A stretch of 64,000 bases of DNA from Phormidium ambiguum IAM M-71. Its GTDB lineage: Bacteria > Cyanobacteriota > Cyanobacteriia > Cyanobacteriales > Aerosakkonemataceae. A program made the translations under genes and the position numbers. The notes below the pieces were generated by a model, which had not been told where the DNA came from, did no database searches, and saw only the letters and a program-made list of their open reading frames with translations. The stretch is taken from assembly GCF_001904725.1 (NCBI RefSeq), contig NZ_MRCE01000012.1, positions 144,906 to 208,905 on the forward strand, in the 5' to 3' direction. Shown here one piece after another: positions 33,346-42,208 of this stretch (positions are counted from its first letter, which is position 1; each line of letters opens with the position of its first letter).

Positions 33346-35820
33346 ATGACTCAAACTATCAAAGAACAACCTGGTGGTTTATACGTTCAAACTCCCGAAA
33401 AACAACAAATTGCTTTTCCGCTCAAACACACCGAAGTTCAAGCAAAAATTTCTGGAAATATCTCGCGGGTAGAAGTTACCCAAAGTTTTGAAAATCCTTT
33501 TACAACTACCTTAGAGGCAGTTTATATTTTCCCATTACCTGATGAAGCTGCGGTCGATGATATGTTGATTAAAATTGGCGATCGCACAATCAAAGGTAGC
33601 ATCAAAAAACGCCAAGAAGCACAACAAATTTACGAACAAGCTAAACGACAAGGACGCACCGCCGGACTATTAGAACAAGAACGCGATAACATTTTTACTC
33701 AATCTTTAGCTAACATCAAACCAGGCGAACAAATTGATGTAATTATTCGCTATAGTGACAGCCTGAAATTTGCAGCAGGTAACTATGAATTTGTGTTTCC
33801 AATGGTAGTTGGTCCTCGTTATATTCCCGGAACAACTATTGAGGATAATACAATTGGCGCTGGTTCTGCGCCTGCACCAATGATGCAAAATCAAGATACC
33901 GATCTAGTGCCTGATGCTTCGCGGTTGAATGCGCCAATTTTACCCCCAGGAACTCGTTCTCGCCATGATATTAATGTAACTGTGGAAATTGATGCGGGTG
34001 TGGAAATTCAGAATTTATCCTCGCCTTCTCACCAAATTCAAATTACCAAATCAAAACAAATTGTTCGAGTAAACTTAGCAGGCGGAGACACTATTCCGAA
34101 CAAAGATTTTATTTTGCGTTATCAAGTTGCAAGTGATTCTACACAAACAACTGTGTTAACTCAAAGTGATGACAGAGGCGGACATTTTGCAGTTTATTTA
34201 ATTCCAGCAATTGAGTATAAACCTAATGAAATTGTCCCCAAAGATGTGGTATTCCTGATTGATACTTCAGGTTCTCAAGCAGGTGCGCCGTTGATGCAAT
34301 GTCAAGAATTAATGCGTCATTTTATTAACGGATTGAATCCTCATGATACGTTCAGCATTGTTGATTTTGCCAACACCACTCAGCATCTTTCATCTGTTCC
34401 TTTACCTAATACGCCACAAAATCGATCGTTTGCCATGAACTATATCAACAAATTAAATGCCAGTGGCGGAACGGAATTATTACGAGGAATTCGTGCTGTG
34501 TTGAATTTTCCCGTTACAGATCCGGGAAGATTGCGGACAATTGTATTATTAACTGATGGCTACATCGGCAACGAAAACCAAATTTTAGCAGAAGTACAAA
34601 GCAGTTTAAAATCAGGAAATCGCTTATATAGTTTTGGTGCTGGTAGTTCTGTCAATCGCTTTCTTTTGAATCGAATTGCTGAATTAGGAAGAGGAATTTC
34701 CCGAATTATTCGTCATGATGAGGCAGTCGATCGAGTCGTAGAAAAGTTCTTTCTGCAAATCAATAATCCAGTATTAGCTAACATTAATTTGCAATGGGAA
34801 GGCGAAGGAAAATCACCAATTATTTATCCGCAAACACCACCAGATTTATTTGCCGAACAACCTTTAGTTTTGTTTGGACGTAAAGCAGATAAACTTGCCG
34901 GAAAATTGCATATTAATGGCATTGCTGCGGGAGGAATTCGCTATCAAAAAACTTTCAATTTGAACTTTGATGATGTTGGTAATTCCGCTATTGCCCAACT
35001 TTGGGGACGTTCTCGCATCAAAGATTTAATGAATCAAATGGTGAGTGGAGATACAAAGAAAGGTGTAGAAGTAGTGACAGATACGGCTCTTTCTTATCAA
35101 TTACTATCACAATATACAGCTTTTGTTGCTGTTAGTGATGATGTGCGAGTTGACCCAACAGAGAGTTCTATTTCTGTTCAAGTACCTGTAGAAATGCCAG
35201 AAGGTGTTAACTATCAAGGAGTTTTTGGTGGGATTAATTATGCAGCTGCACCTGTAGAGCAAATACAACGCAGTTTATCTCGACGATCTGTTCCTTTTAG
35301 CCCACGTTTAGAAGAAGAGAAACCGATGAAACTGGAGTTAGCAAGAGGTATAGATTTTGCAGATTTGTCAGCAGATCTACCACAGGTTGATGAATACGAT
35401 ATTACGTTAATTAATCCGACTTTCTTTAGTGATGATGATGAGTTATCTAGTGATGATGATGATGTTTTTAATGAAGCGCCTTATCTAGCAGCACCATCCA
35501 TACCAATGGCAGAAATGGAAGAATCTGCATTTCCTGTGCAACCTTTACAAATTTTGAGCGCGATCGGACTGGATGAAAAAGCGATCGAACTTCTCACAAA
35601 ACATCTACAATTGCTAATGTTACCAGATGGGTTTAGTGGTGATTTAGTTTTTGAATTTCAGGTCAGTAAAGGAAGAGTCCGACAAGTTGTTTGGGATGAA
35701 CAAGCATCTTCTTTGAAAGAAGATAAAGTGATTAGACTAATTAGGCGATCGCTCTTAACTTGGCTACCTCCACAAACCATTAACAATACAATTCAAATAA
35801 CTATTCGCATTCAAGCATAA
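33346..35820 (+). CDS. VIT and von Willebrand A domain protein
   Basis: An 824-aa protein related to inter-alpha-trypsin inhibitor heavy chains. The N-terminal VIT domain (about 1-130) has the typical NPFTTTLEAVYIFPLPDEAA. The VWA domain begins near 300 with the MIDAS motif FLIDTSGSQAG, so it can bind a divalent cation. Around residue 700 is an acidic SDDDELSSDDDD tract, possibly Ca-binding. There is no signal peptide, so a cytosolic role is likely. The ATG at 33346 has GGAG nine bases upstream; the ATG at 33331 overlaps that site. A terminator follows at 35847. Confidence 0.88.
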   Translation: MTQTIKEQPGGLYVQTPEKQQIAFPLKHTEVQAKISGNISRVEVTQSFENPFTTTLEAVYIFPLPDEAAVDDMLIKIGDRTIKGSIKKRQEAQQIYEQAKRQGRTAGLLEQERDNIFTQSLANIKPGEQIDVIIRYSDSLKFAAGNYEFVFPMVVGPRYIPGTTIEDNTIGAGSAPAPMMQNQDTDLVPDASRLNAPILPPGTRSRHDINVTVEIDAGVEIQNLSSPSHQIQITKSKQIVRVNLAGGDTIPNKDFILRYQVASDSTQTTVLTQSDDRGGHFAVYLIPAIEYKPNEIVPKDVVFLIDTSGSQAGAPLMQCQELMRHFINGLNPHDTFSIVDFANTTQHLSSVPLPNTPQNRSFAMNYINKLNASGGTELLRGIRAVLNFPVTDPGRLRTIVLLTDGYIGNENQILAEVQSSLKSGNRLYSFGAGSSVNRFLLNRIAELGRGISRIIRHDEAVDRVVEKFFLQINNPVLANINLQWEGEGKSPIIYPQTPPDLFAEQPLVLFGRKADKLAGKLHINGIAAGGIRYQKTFNLNFDDVGNSAIAQLWGRSRIKDLMNQMVSGDTKKGVEVVTDTALSYQLLSQYTAFVAVSDDVRVDPTESSISVQVPVEMPEGVNYQGVFGGINYAAAPVEQIQRSLSRRSVPFSPRLEEEKPMKLELARGIDFADLSADLPQVDEYDITLINPTFFSDDDELSSDDDDVFNEAPYLAAPSIPMAEMEESAFPVQPLQILSAIGLDEKAIELLTKHLQLLMLPDGFSGDLVFEFQVSKGRVRQVVWDEQASSLKEDKVIRLIRRSLLTWLPPQTINNTIQITIRIQA

Positions 35821-35846
35821 TCTACACTAGCAATACAAGTAATCCA

Positions 35847-35880
35847 ATCTTCAGCAAGTTCTAATGCTGAAGATTTTCCT
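35847..35880 (+). terminator. Terminator of the VIT-VWA gene
   Basis: ATCTTCAGCA (35847-35856) pairs with TGCTGAAGAT (35865-35874), followed by TTTCCTATTTTT. It lies 26 bases after the stop. Confidence 0.85.
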
Positions 35881-35957
35881 ATTTTTACTCTATAACTTTA
35901 AGTACTTGGAGATAATTAAACTAAGAAAGCTTGAGCGTACCAAAAGATTGAGGAACC

Positions 35958-38261
35958 ATGAAAAAACTGTTACTCATCGAATCACCGGGAAAATTAAAAA
36001 AATTAAGCCAAATCTTAGGAACAGATTGGATAGTTAAAGCCAGCATGGGTCATATTCGTGAACTAGCCAACGACGGAGAAGATGCACTAGGATTTGACCT
36101 CAATGATAACCGAGTAAACTGTCGCTACGAACTCAGAAGTACTCGCGCTCGTTCCGTAGTTCAAGAAATACGACAAGCGGTTAAACAAGCAACAGAAATT
36201 TATATTGCCACCGATCCAGACCGCGAAGGAGAAACAATTGGTTGGCATCTGCAACAAGAATTAAAATTAAAAAAACCCTTTCGGATTACCTATACAGAAA
36301 TCACCAAATCTGCGGTAACAAAAGCAATTGCCAACCCCAAAACTTTAGACCAAAATCTCATCGCCGCAGGTCGTGCGAGAGATTGTTTAGATAAATTAGT
36401 TGGTTATAAAGGTAGCAAACATTTGGTTTGGGCATTGCAAAATGGAGCCAAATCAATGGGGCGCGTTCAAAGTGCTACATTACACTTAATTTGCCAAAGA
36501 GAAACGGAAATTCTGACCTTTGTTCCCGAAGATTATTGGTCAGTTTGGGTAGAATACATCGAAGGATTTAAAGCCTTTTATCGCCGCAATTTAAATAATG
36601 ATTCTACCCCAAAAGACCGACAACCTGATGATGCCAAAACCGAAGCAGAAAAAACCCCAGAATCCGATCGAGTTAGTTCTCAAGCTGAAGCCGATCGATT
36701 AGTAGCTATTGCGAAAAATAACCCTCATCAAATAATCCAAATAGAACGCAAAAATACCTTTCAATCACCACCTGCTGCCTTTACAACTTCCACATTACAA
36801 CAAGCTGCTGGTGCCAAATTAAAATTAGCACCAGAAAGTACTATGAAAATAGCTCAATCACTTTATGAAAAAGGTCATATTACTTATATGCGAACTGATT
36901 CAGTCGCATTATCAGAACAATTTTGCTTAGCTGTACAACAATATTTACAACAAAATGACCCGGATAATGTTCCTACTAAAATAGCCAAACATCGCGCCGC
37001 CAAAAACGCACAAGAAGCTCATGAAGCGATTCGTCCTACGGATGTTTACCGATTACCAGAACAAATGCACAATACTTTGATGGCAGATGAAGCTAAATTA
37101 TATGAATTAATTTGGAATCGTTCTGTTGCTTCACAATGTCGTCCAGCAGAATTAGCTAAAACTCGAATTATTACCCAATCTGGTGACATATTTTGGGAAG
37201 CTAGAGGACAAATATTAATTTTTCCTGGTTATACAATTTACTGGAATAATATTAGTGCCGATAAAGAATTACCCGCAGTACAACAAGGGCAAATTGTCAC
37301 TTTAAAAGAAGCTAATTCCGAGAAAAAACAAACTCAACCACCACCGCGTTATACTGAACCAAAACTAGTGCAATTAATGGAACGCCAAGGCATTGGTAGA
37401 CCGAGTACTTATTCTCCGACAATTAAGACTCTCAAAGAGAGAGAATACGTGCAATTAACTAAAGGAAAATTACAACCCACGCAACTTGGTAGAGAATTAG
37501 ATGCTTTTTTAGCGCAGATTTTACCAGACTTAATTAGCAGCGAGTTTACTGCTAATATGGAACAGCAATTAGATGCGATCGCAGATGGAAAACTTAACTG
37601 GGAATATTACTTAACTAATTGGAATCAACAATATTTTGCTCCAGCTTTAGAGAAAGCTATTGCCCAAATTCCTCAAGTCAAACAAACTTTAACAAAGCAA
37701 ACTCAGGAAACTAAGCAACAAAAATCTTCCCCCAAAAATCAGGAAATCGCTAACATTCAATGCCCTAAATGTGGTAAACAAATGGTGAAAGTGCCATCCA
37801 AATCAGCTAAAGTCAAAGCTGGTCATTTTCTCAGTTGTGATTCGCGGCAAAATGGATGCGGTGCTGTAATGTTTAAAAATGAGCGATCGGGAAATTATGA
37901 ACTACCTTATTCCGAACGGCAATCTCAACCATCAGCTACTTCCGTTCCAAATAATTTAAAAAGACAATCTCAACCATCAACTACTTCCGTTGCAGATAAT
38001 TTGTCTGAAATTCTTTGTCCAGTTTGTAGTTCTCCTTTAGAAAAGTTTGGCTATGCTGATAAGAAAACTGGAGAAGCAAAAACTATGTTGAGATGTTCCA
38101 ATGTTCAAAATAGAAAAGAGCGTTGCAAAGATGTAGCTTTTTGGTGGACTTCTCAACAACATTGGTGGTCAAAAGTATATGGAGAAATTAAAGAGAATGC
38201 GATTACTAAGCCCAAAAAGTCATCTCGGAAAACGACTGTTACTAAAAAGCGTAAATCCTAG
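35958..38261 (+). CDS. topA: Type IA DNA topoisomerase (accessory topoisomerase I)
   Basis: A 767-aa type IA enzyme that relaxes negative supercoils. The Toprim domain starts KKLLLIESPGKLKKLSQIL and carries the acidic DPDREGE. The catalytic tyrosine is Y310 in HITYMRTDSVAL. Two Cys clusters end the protein: CPKCGKQM...C...GCG, and CPVCSSPLEKFG...CSN. The N-terminus differs from the usual cyanobacterial TopA (VIVESPTKA), so I read it as a second, accessory copy. Two direct copies of QPSATSV/QPSTTSV near residues 655-680 show a small internal duplication. It lies among toxin-antitoxin modules. Confidence 0.93.
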   Translation: MKKLLLIESPGKLKKLSQILGTDWIVKASMGHIRELANDGEDALGFDLNDNRVNCRYELRSTRARSVVQEIRQAVKQATEIYIATDPDREGETIGWHLQQELKLKKPFRITYTEITKSAVTKAIANPKTLDQNLIAAGRARDCLDKLVGYKGSKHLVWALQNGAKSMGRVQSATLHLICQRETEILTFVPEDYWSVWVEYIEGFKAFYRRNLNNDSTPKDRQPDDAKTEAEKTPESDRVSSQAEADRLVAIAKNNPHQIIQIERKNTFQSPPAAFTTSTLQQAAGAKLKLAPESTMKIAQSLYEKGHITYMRTDSVALSEQFCLAVQQYLQQNDPDNVPTKIAKHRAAKNAQEAHEAIRPTDVYRLPEQMHNTLMADEAKLYELIWNRSVASQCRPAELAKTRIITQSGDIFWEARGQILIFPGYTIYWNNISADKELPAVQQGQIVTLKEANSEKKQTQPPPRYTEPKLVQLMERQGIGRPSTYSPTIKTLKEREYVQLTKGKLQPTQLGRELDAFLAQILPDLISSEFTANMEQQLDAIADGKLNWEYYLTNWNQQYFAPALEKAIAQIPQVKQTLTKQTQETKQQKSSPKNQEIANIQCPKCGKQMVKVPSKSAKVKAGHFLSCDSRQNGCGAVMFKNERSGNYELPYSERQSQPSATSVPNNLKRQSQPSTTSVADNLSEILCPVCSSPLEKFGYADKKTGEAKTMLRCSNVQNRKERCKDVAFWWTSQQHWWSKVYGEIKENAITKPKKSSRKTTVTKKRKS

Positions 38262-38435
38262 CTTTCGGGAGCGATCGACATATTAATTAAAACTTGTGTT
38301 TTGATTTATTATGTCCAATTTAAAGATATAATATATCAACGCAATAAGGACAGAGGTTAGAGAAACATTTCTTTCCTAATTACCTGTTCCTTTGGTACAG
38401 TAAAATATCTCGCTTGTTGACCGAATCATCAATTT

Positions 38436-38921
38436 ATGAGTGTAACAAATAGTTTTGCAATTCTCGCCCCAGTTCCAGAAATTCACCTGCTTTCTGGACA
38501 AGAAGCGATCGCGCAACTTAGCAACGATCCAAATAATGAAATAGTTAAAATTGCTTTTGGTAGTATGGATTTTGAAGGGTTTCGGCAAATCGATGAATTA
38601 AGAAAATCGCAATCAGTAGAAGTATTTATTTATGCCAGCGATTCTACTGGCGACCAACCTTTACACACGCAAGCATTGTGGCATGGTATTTACATTGGTC
38701 ATGTCCCTTCTCGTAATGGTCGATATCCGGGGAATAAAAAGTTTCGTCCCCCTTCTACTTTAAGCGATCGACCAACTTGGGCGGTATACTGGGAAGTACA
38801 AGAATTACAACTTTTAGAGAAACCTATTGCAATTGCCTCCCTCAAAGGATTAAATAAAAAAGCGAATTTTTCCTCTCGATTTATCCCCGAAGGGCCACTT
38901 TTAATTGAATACCCTAAATAA
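38436..38921 (+). CDS. Hypothetical protein, 161 aa
   Basis: Not recognised. It is soluble, without signal or membrane segments, with a basic middle (GHVPSRNGRYPGNKKFRPPS). It follows the topoisomerase in the same direction. Its TAA stop is the first bases of repeat family 3 (38919), so the original C-terminus may have been changed by the insertion. Confidence 0.6.
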   Translation: MSVTNSFAILAPVPEIHLLSGQEAIAQLSNDPNNEIVKIAFGSMDFEGFRQIDELRKSQSVEVFIYASDSTGDQPLHTQALWHGIYIGHVPSRNGRYPGNKKFRPPSTLSDRPTWAVYWEVQELQLLEKPIAIASLKGLNKKANFSSRFIPEGPLLIEYPK

Positions 38922-39046
38922 GCTGTCGCGCCTTTAAATCACTTATTGAGATCGCAGGGGGGCAGGGGGGCAGGGGGGCAGAGGAGAGGATTTAGACCAA
39001 TTTTCTTCTGTTTCCAAACTATCTAATTTAAATGCGGAATAGCTTA
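38919..39046. repeat. MITE-like element family 3, copy A
   Basis: A 128-bp element with TAAGCTGTCGCGCCTTTAAA at the left and TTTAAATGCGGAATAGCTTA at the right (39027-39046). The core has GGGGGGCAG runs and AGACCAATTTTCTTCTGTTT. The first bases are the stop codon of the upstream gene. The second copy is at 62582. Confidence 0.85.
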
Positions 39047-39128
39047 TCATATTTAAAGGTAATTAAAGTTTGTTATAAATCAGATCGTGTCTGGCTAATG
39101 AACCATAATATCCTTAGTCTGTAACTCT

Positions 39129-39156
39129 GTAGAGACGTTGAATACAACGTCTCTAC
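39129..39156. repeat. GTAGAGACGTTG hairpin
   Basis: GTAGAGACGTTG (39129-39140) pairs perfectly with CAACGTCTCTAC (39145-39156) with an AATA loop. It is one of three GTAGAGAC hairpins in the window (others at 14865 and 62856). Confidence 0.75.
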
Positions 39157-39161
39157 TCTCC

Positions 39162-39584
39162 TTAATCTTTACCCATATTTATGATATATTCTCGAAAAAT
39201 TGGAGATAAATTAAACAAAATTTTCTCGGATTCTAAGATTTTCAGTAAAAAGCGTTTATTCAAAGATTCTAACCCATTAATAAAGTCTGTTGATGATAAA
39301 GATAAAGCTTGTCTCAAATCTTCTCTCGATCTCGGTTGATTAAGCTTACTTAATTCTAAAAGTATCTCCTGTTCTATGGGAGTTAATCGGGCAAATAATT
39401 CACTAAAGCGAAATTTCATATCTTCTGTCAAATGCAAAGTATTTTCTGTAAAGAACTCAGAAACTTTACCTAGAAAAATCTTTTTAATTAAAATAGCAAT
39501 ATCTTTTAAATAAACGGGATTACCTTCATATAATTCAATTAGCTTTACCCAACTTTCCTCATCTTTTAATCCCAAATTTTGCAA
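39162..39584 (-). pseudogene. NB-ARC (STAND) protein fragment
   Basis: About 140 codons that match the ARC/winged-helix part of cyanobacterial NB-ARC proteins: LIELYEGNPVYLKDIAILIK (compare GNPLALKLV), then RFSELFARLTPIEQEILLEL. The P-loop half is missing and a TAA lies just upstream. The frame also lacks any C-terminal repeats. It parallels residues about 285-420 of the gene at 31010 but is not a recent copy. Confidence 0.7.
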
Positions 39585-39597
39585 AATATCGATATTG

Positions 39598-39741
39598 TCT
39601 AATCCTTATTTTGTTAAAATTGCTCAAATGTTTGATATTGGCTTGAGAGTAGAAGGCAATTTATTTGAATCTTGGCAGTTTGAGGGTGATTTATTATCAT
39701 CAGTTGAATTAATTAGAGAAAAATACAATATATGTCTGTAA
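39598..39741 (+). pseudogene. 3' remnant of an unknown gene
   Basis: A 47-codon open stretch starting SNPYFVKIAQMFDIGLRVEG and ending REKYNICL-stop. It has protein-like composition but no start or family I can name. It abuts the NB-ARC fragment, so this looks like a join of two broken genes. The rest of the 383-bp gap up to 39967 is repeat DNA. Confidence 0.35.
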
Positions 39742-39779
39742 AATTTTCTTATTTAACAGCCCGTTATCCAAAGAGTTTG

Positions 39780-39843
39780 TAAGGTGCGTCAGAGCAAAAA
39801 AGTTATTGATGAGATAATTAAGTTAACTATCTGACGCACCCTA
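39780..39843. repeat. MITE-like element family 2, copy a
   Basis: A 64-bp element with TAAGGTGCGTCAGA (39780-39793) and TCTGACGCACCCTA (39830-39843). It is nearly identical to 42051-42114. Confidence 0.88.
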
Positions 39844-39859
39844 CAAAGTTTTTGGTTTG

Positions 39860-39918
39860 ATGCGATCGCTACGCCTACGGTAGGCTACAACAACGCACAT
39901 TTCACCCGACAAATGCGA
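39860..39918. repeat. GCGATCGCTACGCCTACGG repeat, copy 1
   Basis: Contains the near-palindrome TACGCCTACGGTAGGCTA followed by CGCACATTTCACCCGACAAA. It recurs at 40775 and 42132, bracketing the toxin-antitoxin genes. Confidence 0.75.
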
Positions 39919-39967
39919 TATTAAATGTGGTCGAGAGAGAGGTTAATTAGTGCGATCGCTAAATAAT

Positions 39968-40441
39968 TTAAGAATGCTTTTCTAATAACTTTTGTAGCAA
40001 ACTTTCAGATACCCAAAAAGATGTATTTTGTAAGCTTTGAATTGTCACAGGTAAGTCGATTAACTTCATCGTTGCGGCTCGATCTAATATTCCCAGAATA
40101 CCTGCGATCGCCAAGCCTCTATCTTTGGCAATCCGTCTTGCTTTCATGTCGTCTAGCAGAACTAAGTCTGCTTTAAGTTCCTCTGCTAAAAGAATAGCTG
40201 CACTTTCTCCAGGATCTAGTAAATCTGCGATCGCATCGGAAGATTGGCTAACAGATTGAATTTCTAGCCAGTTGGGTAAATTGGTAATCCAAACTTGGAC
40301 AAGTAGTGGAGCAAGTGGATCGGATAGCTCATTGTAAACAGCTTGAGGAATGATAATTTGCTGAAATAATTTAGGCAGTAAGTCGATTTCTACTATCAAA
40401 ATTAAATAGTTGATCGGAGAGGTATTGGAAACAATAATCAT
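39968..40441 (-). CDS. PIN-domain toxin (DUF3368)
   Basis: A 157-aa putative ribonuclease toxin of the DUF3368 PIN group. It begins MIIVSNTSPINYLILI (the first conserved acidic site is replaced in this group by S/N-type residues), with DPGESAAILLAEE and VLLDDMKARRIA as the conserved acidic motifs. It overlaps its antitoxin gene by 4 bases (ATGA type). Confidence 0.85.
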   Translation of the reverse strand: MIIVSNTSPINYLILIVEIDLLPKLFQQIIIPQAVYNELSDPLAPLLVQVWITNLPNWLEIQSVSQSSDAIADLLDPGESAAILLAEELKADLVLLDDMKARRIAKDRGLAIAGILGILDRAATMKLIDLPVTIQSLQNTSFWVSESLLQKLLEKHS

Positions 40442-40707
40442 TCAGTTCCTAGTAAGTTATTAATCGTTTGAATATCTTCTGCTAAATCTTCTTCAGTGTA
40501 GGGTAAGTAAGCTTGTTCCTGTTTCAAGAATTGATATGTTTCCCATCGGGAAAAAAAGTTCAGCATTCGGTGAACTTCGGCTGCTCCAATCCGACCTTGA
40601 CGATAATAATCGGCGGCGATTAGTTCTAAAACTCTGCGGGAAATGTTGGTGTGTTGCAGTTGTAGGTTATCGACGATATCATCGGGAAGTTCGAGGGTAA
40701 TTTGCAT
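40438..40707 (-). CDS. UPF0175-family antitoxin
   Basis: An 89-aa protein of the UPF0175 family, starting MQITLELPDDIVDNL and carrying RVLELIAADYYRQGRIGAAE, a likely DNA-binding helix pair. UPF0175 and DUF3368 genes are a recurrent toxin-antitoxin pair in cyanobacteria. It overlaps the toxin by 4 bases. Confidence 0.85.
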   Translation of the reverse strand: MQITLELPDDIVDNLQLQHTNISRRVLELIAADYYRQGRIGAAEVHRMLNFFSRWETYQFLKQEQAYLPYTEEDLAEDIQTINNLLGTE

Positions 40708-40774
40708 AAGTTATGCTCGTAAGGCTCTTGTTTAAAAGGATAGCGTTTTTTCGTAGAGTTTGGATGAAAGGCGA

Positions 40775-40832
40775 TGCGATCGCTACGCCTACGGCAGGCT
40801 ACGCCAACACACATTTCACCCGACAAATGCGC
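40775..40832. repeat. GCGATCGCTACGCCTACGG repeat, copy 2
   Basis: Same unit as 39860 with TACGCCTACGGCAGGCTACG and CACATTTCACCCGACAAATG. It lies between two divergent antitoxin genes. Confidence 0.75.
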
Positions 40833-40908
40833 TGTTAAATATGGTTGGAAGAAAGAGTAATTATCATGTTATAATTAATTAGCAAAATAGCATTTTCATA
40901 GATTCGCT

Positions 40909-41130
40909 ATGTCTACCGTAGAAATCACACAAGCTATTTCCCAAATATCAGAATTATTCGATTTAGCTTTAAGTGGAGAAGAAATAATCATTACAGAAAA
41001 TCAACAGCCTTTATTAAAATTAGTTTCACTTGAGCCTAAATCTCAACGTCTTCCTTTATTTGGCACGGATAAAGAAATCATATCTATTTCTGATGATTTT
41101 GATGCACCGTTAGAGGAATTTGAAGATTAA
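40909..41130 (+). CDS. Phd/YefM-type antitoxin
   Basis: A 73-aa antitoxin: AISQISELFDLALSGEEIII is the Phd-type DNA-binding part, followed by TENQQPLLKLVSLEP and an acidic toxin-binding tail. It is intact, but its PIN toxin gene, two bases downstream, is broken. Confidence 0.82.
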   Translation: MSTVEITQAISQISELFDLALSGEEIIITENQQPLLKLVSLEPKSQRLPLFGTDKEIISISDDFDAPLEEFED

Positions 41131-41132
41131 CG

Positions 41133-41316
41133 ATGCAATTTTTATTAGATACTCATGCACTTATTTGGTTTTTTCTGGTAATACAAAACTTAGTGATACT
41201 GCCAGAGATTTAATAGAAGATATAAACAATATAAAATATATCGGTTAGTTGAGAATATTTCGATTATTAGTCAAGATTCTCTGTTTAATTTATACCCAAT
41301 TAATGTTGTATGGTGA
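41133..41316 (+). pseudogene. Decayed PIN-domain toxin (VapC type)
   Basis: Starts MQFLLDTHALIWFF, the canonical VapC N-terminus with the first catalytic Asp. One base is then lost (after TTTTTT near 41175); restoring it gives SGNTKLSDTARDLIEDINN. A large internal part is missing, and the C-terminal motif VENISIISQDSLFNLYPI appears in another frame to TGA at 41314-41316. So the toxin has both a frameshift and an internal deletion. Confidence 0.82.
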
Positions 41317-41364
41317 GAGTGCGAGTGGATCGGACATTTCACCCAAAAGATGCGATCGCCTCTA

Positions 41365-41724
41365 CTAATCCCCATATAACTCAGCCAAAATAGAATTAAT
41401 TTCATTCACTGTAATATCTTCTCGTTCTGATTTACTATAAATCGTCAGCAATAGAACATTGATTTCTGATTCAATCAAATAAATTAACCTATATCCAGCA
41501 CTTTTACCTTTTTGGATATTACTATTTTTAGCTCTAACTTTATAAACGAAATAATCTGAACCAAATCCAGATAAGCGATCTCCAACAAAATTACCTTTCT
41601 GAATTTCCGCAATTATCGGTTCAATATCAGCACGAATATGGCGATATTTCTTTGATAAACGATACAACTCACTTTCAAATTCATTAGTAAATCTGACTGA
41701 AATTTGATGAAAATTATTAGTCAT
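41365..41724 (-). CDS. RelE-like toxin
   Basis: A 119-aa protein with RelE/ParE character: VRFTNEFESELYRLSKKYRH at the start, YFVYKVRAKNSNIQKGKSAG YRLIYLIE in the middle, and a short C-terminal helix. It overlaps its antitoxin gene by 8 bases. Confidence 0.78.
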   Translation of the reverse strand: MTNNFHQISVRFTNEFESELYRLSKKYRHIRADIEPIIAEIQKGNFVGDRLSGFGSDYFVYKVRAKNSNIQKGKSAGYRLIYLIESEINVLLLTIYSKSEREDITVNEINSILAELYGD

Positions 41725-41965
41725 CTATTCTTTCCCATAATTGAGAAATAGGTCGAGTTTCTCCGGCTTTTACTTGTTGTAAAGAGCGTCTTAAACTTGC
41801 TTTAATTTCTGCAACTGGTGTATCATCGGAATCGGTTTCAGATTCAGACTCATTAGTTAATAAAACAATCACTTTAACTCGACTTGGAGTAGTAATATTT
41901 AAATTTTGGTCTAAAATTATTTGACCTTTTTCATCAATTGTTCCCATCACTTCAAAGGCTTGCAT
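41717..41965 (-). CDS. Antitoxin partner of the RelE-like toxin
   Basis: An 82-aa protein: MQAFEVMGTIDEKGQIILDQ is a beta-rich N-terminus like the antitoxin at 32913, followed by an acidic linker (ESETDSDD) and a helical C-terminus (IKASLRRSLQQVKAGE). It overlaps the toxin gene by 8 bases. Confidence 0.76.
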   Translation of the reverse strand: MQAFEVMGTIDEKGQIILDQNLNITTPSRVKVIVLLTNESESETDSDDTPVAEIKASLRRSLQQVKAGETRPISQLWERIDD

Positions 41966-42050
41966 TGTAGTATTGCCTCAAATAGTCAAGTTAATTAATT
42001 TCATCTTAGCAGGTGGTATTGATTTGTTAAATGTGTGATCTCCCATTTCG

Positions 42051-42114
42051 TAAGGTGCGTTAGAGTAAAAAAGTTATTGATGAGATAATTAAGTTAACTA
42101 TCTGACGCACCCTA
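42051..42114. repeat. MITE-like element family 2, copy b
   Basis: TAAGGTGCGTTAGA (42051-42064) and TCTGACGCACCCTA (42101-42114). Same length as copy a (64 bp) with few differences, and the same flanking CAAAGTTTTT sequence to the right. Confidence 0.88.
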
Positions 42115-42131
42115 CAAAGTTTTTTTGTTTG

Positions 42132-42183
42132 ATGCGATCGATACGCCTACGGCAGGCTACGCGATCGCACATTTCGCCCAACA
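42132..42183. repeat. GCGATCG/TACGCCTACGG repeat, copy 3
   Basis: Third copy of the unit at 39860 and 40775, with TACGCCTACGGCAGGCTACG. It again follows a family 2 element, so 39780-39918 and 42051-42183 are one composite repeat. Confidence 0.7.
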
Positions 42184-42208
42184 TAGGATTGTTAGTGTCT
42201 TAGGATGA

